Shown here: one piece after another, positions 6,728 to 6,924 of the stretch
Layout of the letters: each line of letters begins with the position of its first letter
Numbering within the stretch: the first letter of the stretch is position 1
DNA from: Candidatus Neomicrothrix sp. UBA6944
GTDB lineage: Bacteria; Actinomycetota; Acidimicrobiia; Acidimicrobiales; Poriferisodalaceae
Assembly (NCBI GenBank): GCA_002448715.1
Contig: DJZU01000101.1
Location: forward strand, 1 to 6,924
Direction: 5' to 3'
Length of the DNA: 6,924 nucleotides
Program-made: the position numbers and the translations under genes
The notes under the pieces: generated by a model
The model's input: only the letters and a program-made list of their open reading frames with translations
What the model was told of the DNA's origin: nothing
The model's database searches: none

Positions 6728-6924
6728 ATCGCTGCGCCGCTTGCCGGTGCCTAACAAGAATTTCATCGAGACCAGGATTCGCAAGAACGCCATTTTCAAC
6801 AATTGCTCGACCGTGGACAAAGACGTGTGCAGCGCTAACCGGTCCGCATCTCAGCCATCCTTCAATCGGGTCATCGATAACACCGGCAAATTATGGACCT
6901 TCAAGTTTCCAGACCGCTACATCT
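6708..6924 (-). pseudogene. Amidohydrolase (cytosine/guanine deaminase-like) C-terminal end with in-frame stop
   Basis: Reading the minus strand from 6923 gives DVAVWKLEGP, a TAA at 6893-6891, then FAGVIDDPIEGWLRCGP and on through HVFVHGRAIVENG to a TGA at 6710-6708. Both sides of the TAA are in the same frame and read as the C-terminal beta strands of a metal-dependent amidohydrolase of the AtzA/TrzN, guanine or 8-oxoguanine deaminase group, where a line such as 'D-(V/L)-A-V-W' is followed by 'GP...H..V.GR.VV..G'. The metal-binding residues lie beyond the window. The stop would remove the last 60 residues. One base change would restore a sense codon (GAA, CAA or AAA). Either the gene is recently inactivated, it makes a shortened protein, or the base is a sequencing error. 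It lies 64 bases upstream of the alkylsulfatase-like gene on the same strand, so it may once have headed this operon. Confidence 0.7.

Overview
This is a bacterial window with gene packing typical of a compact genome: almost every base is coding, neighbouring genes overlap by 4 to 8 bases, and no gap exceeds about 65 bases. Base composition looks close to 50% GC by eye (not computed). The long two-part arylsulfatase resembles, from memory, the roughly 790-residue sulfatases of mycobacteria. Together with a lipoprotein bearing a Ser/Thr/Ala-rich tether, this makes an actinobacterial source plausible, perhaps an aquatic member of Acidimicrobiia. That placement is inference and weakly held. There are no RNA genes, CRISPR arrays, insertion sequences or phage genes.

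The left block (1-2620, plus strand) is one translationally coupled run. It starts with the C-terminal end of a class III PLP-dependent aminotransferase-fold enzyme that begins outside the window. An APH-fold small-molecule kinase follows, overlapping it by 8 bases. Last is a predicted exported lipoprotein of the SxxK beta-lactamase/serine-hydrolase family, overlapping the kinase by ATGA. The aminotransferase tail resembles the ethanolamine-phosphate / phosphohydroxylysine phospholyase subfamily. A kinase followed by a phospholyase would be a complete route for degrading an amino alcohol or hydroxy-amino acid.

The right block (2628-6924, minus strand) is a convergent second run. It is read from the right edge: the tail of an amidohydrolase (cytosine/guanine deaminase type) with an in-frame TAA, then an alkylsulfatase-type metallo-beta-lactamase-fold protein, then a large formylglycine-type arylsulfatase, the last two joined by ATGA. 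Two unrelated sulfatase folds therefore sit in one coupled unit. Neither has a visible signal peptide, so both should act on sulfate esters inside the cell. The metallo-beta-lactamase-fold protein lacks part of the usual HxHxDH metal motif, while the arylsulfatase keeps the catalytic residues I could identify.

The two blocks meet tail to tail with only 7 bases between their stop codons and no convincing terminator. The most interesting points are the paired sulfatases with the altered metal site, the possible kinase/phospholyase pair, and the broken amidohydrolase reading frame at the right edge.
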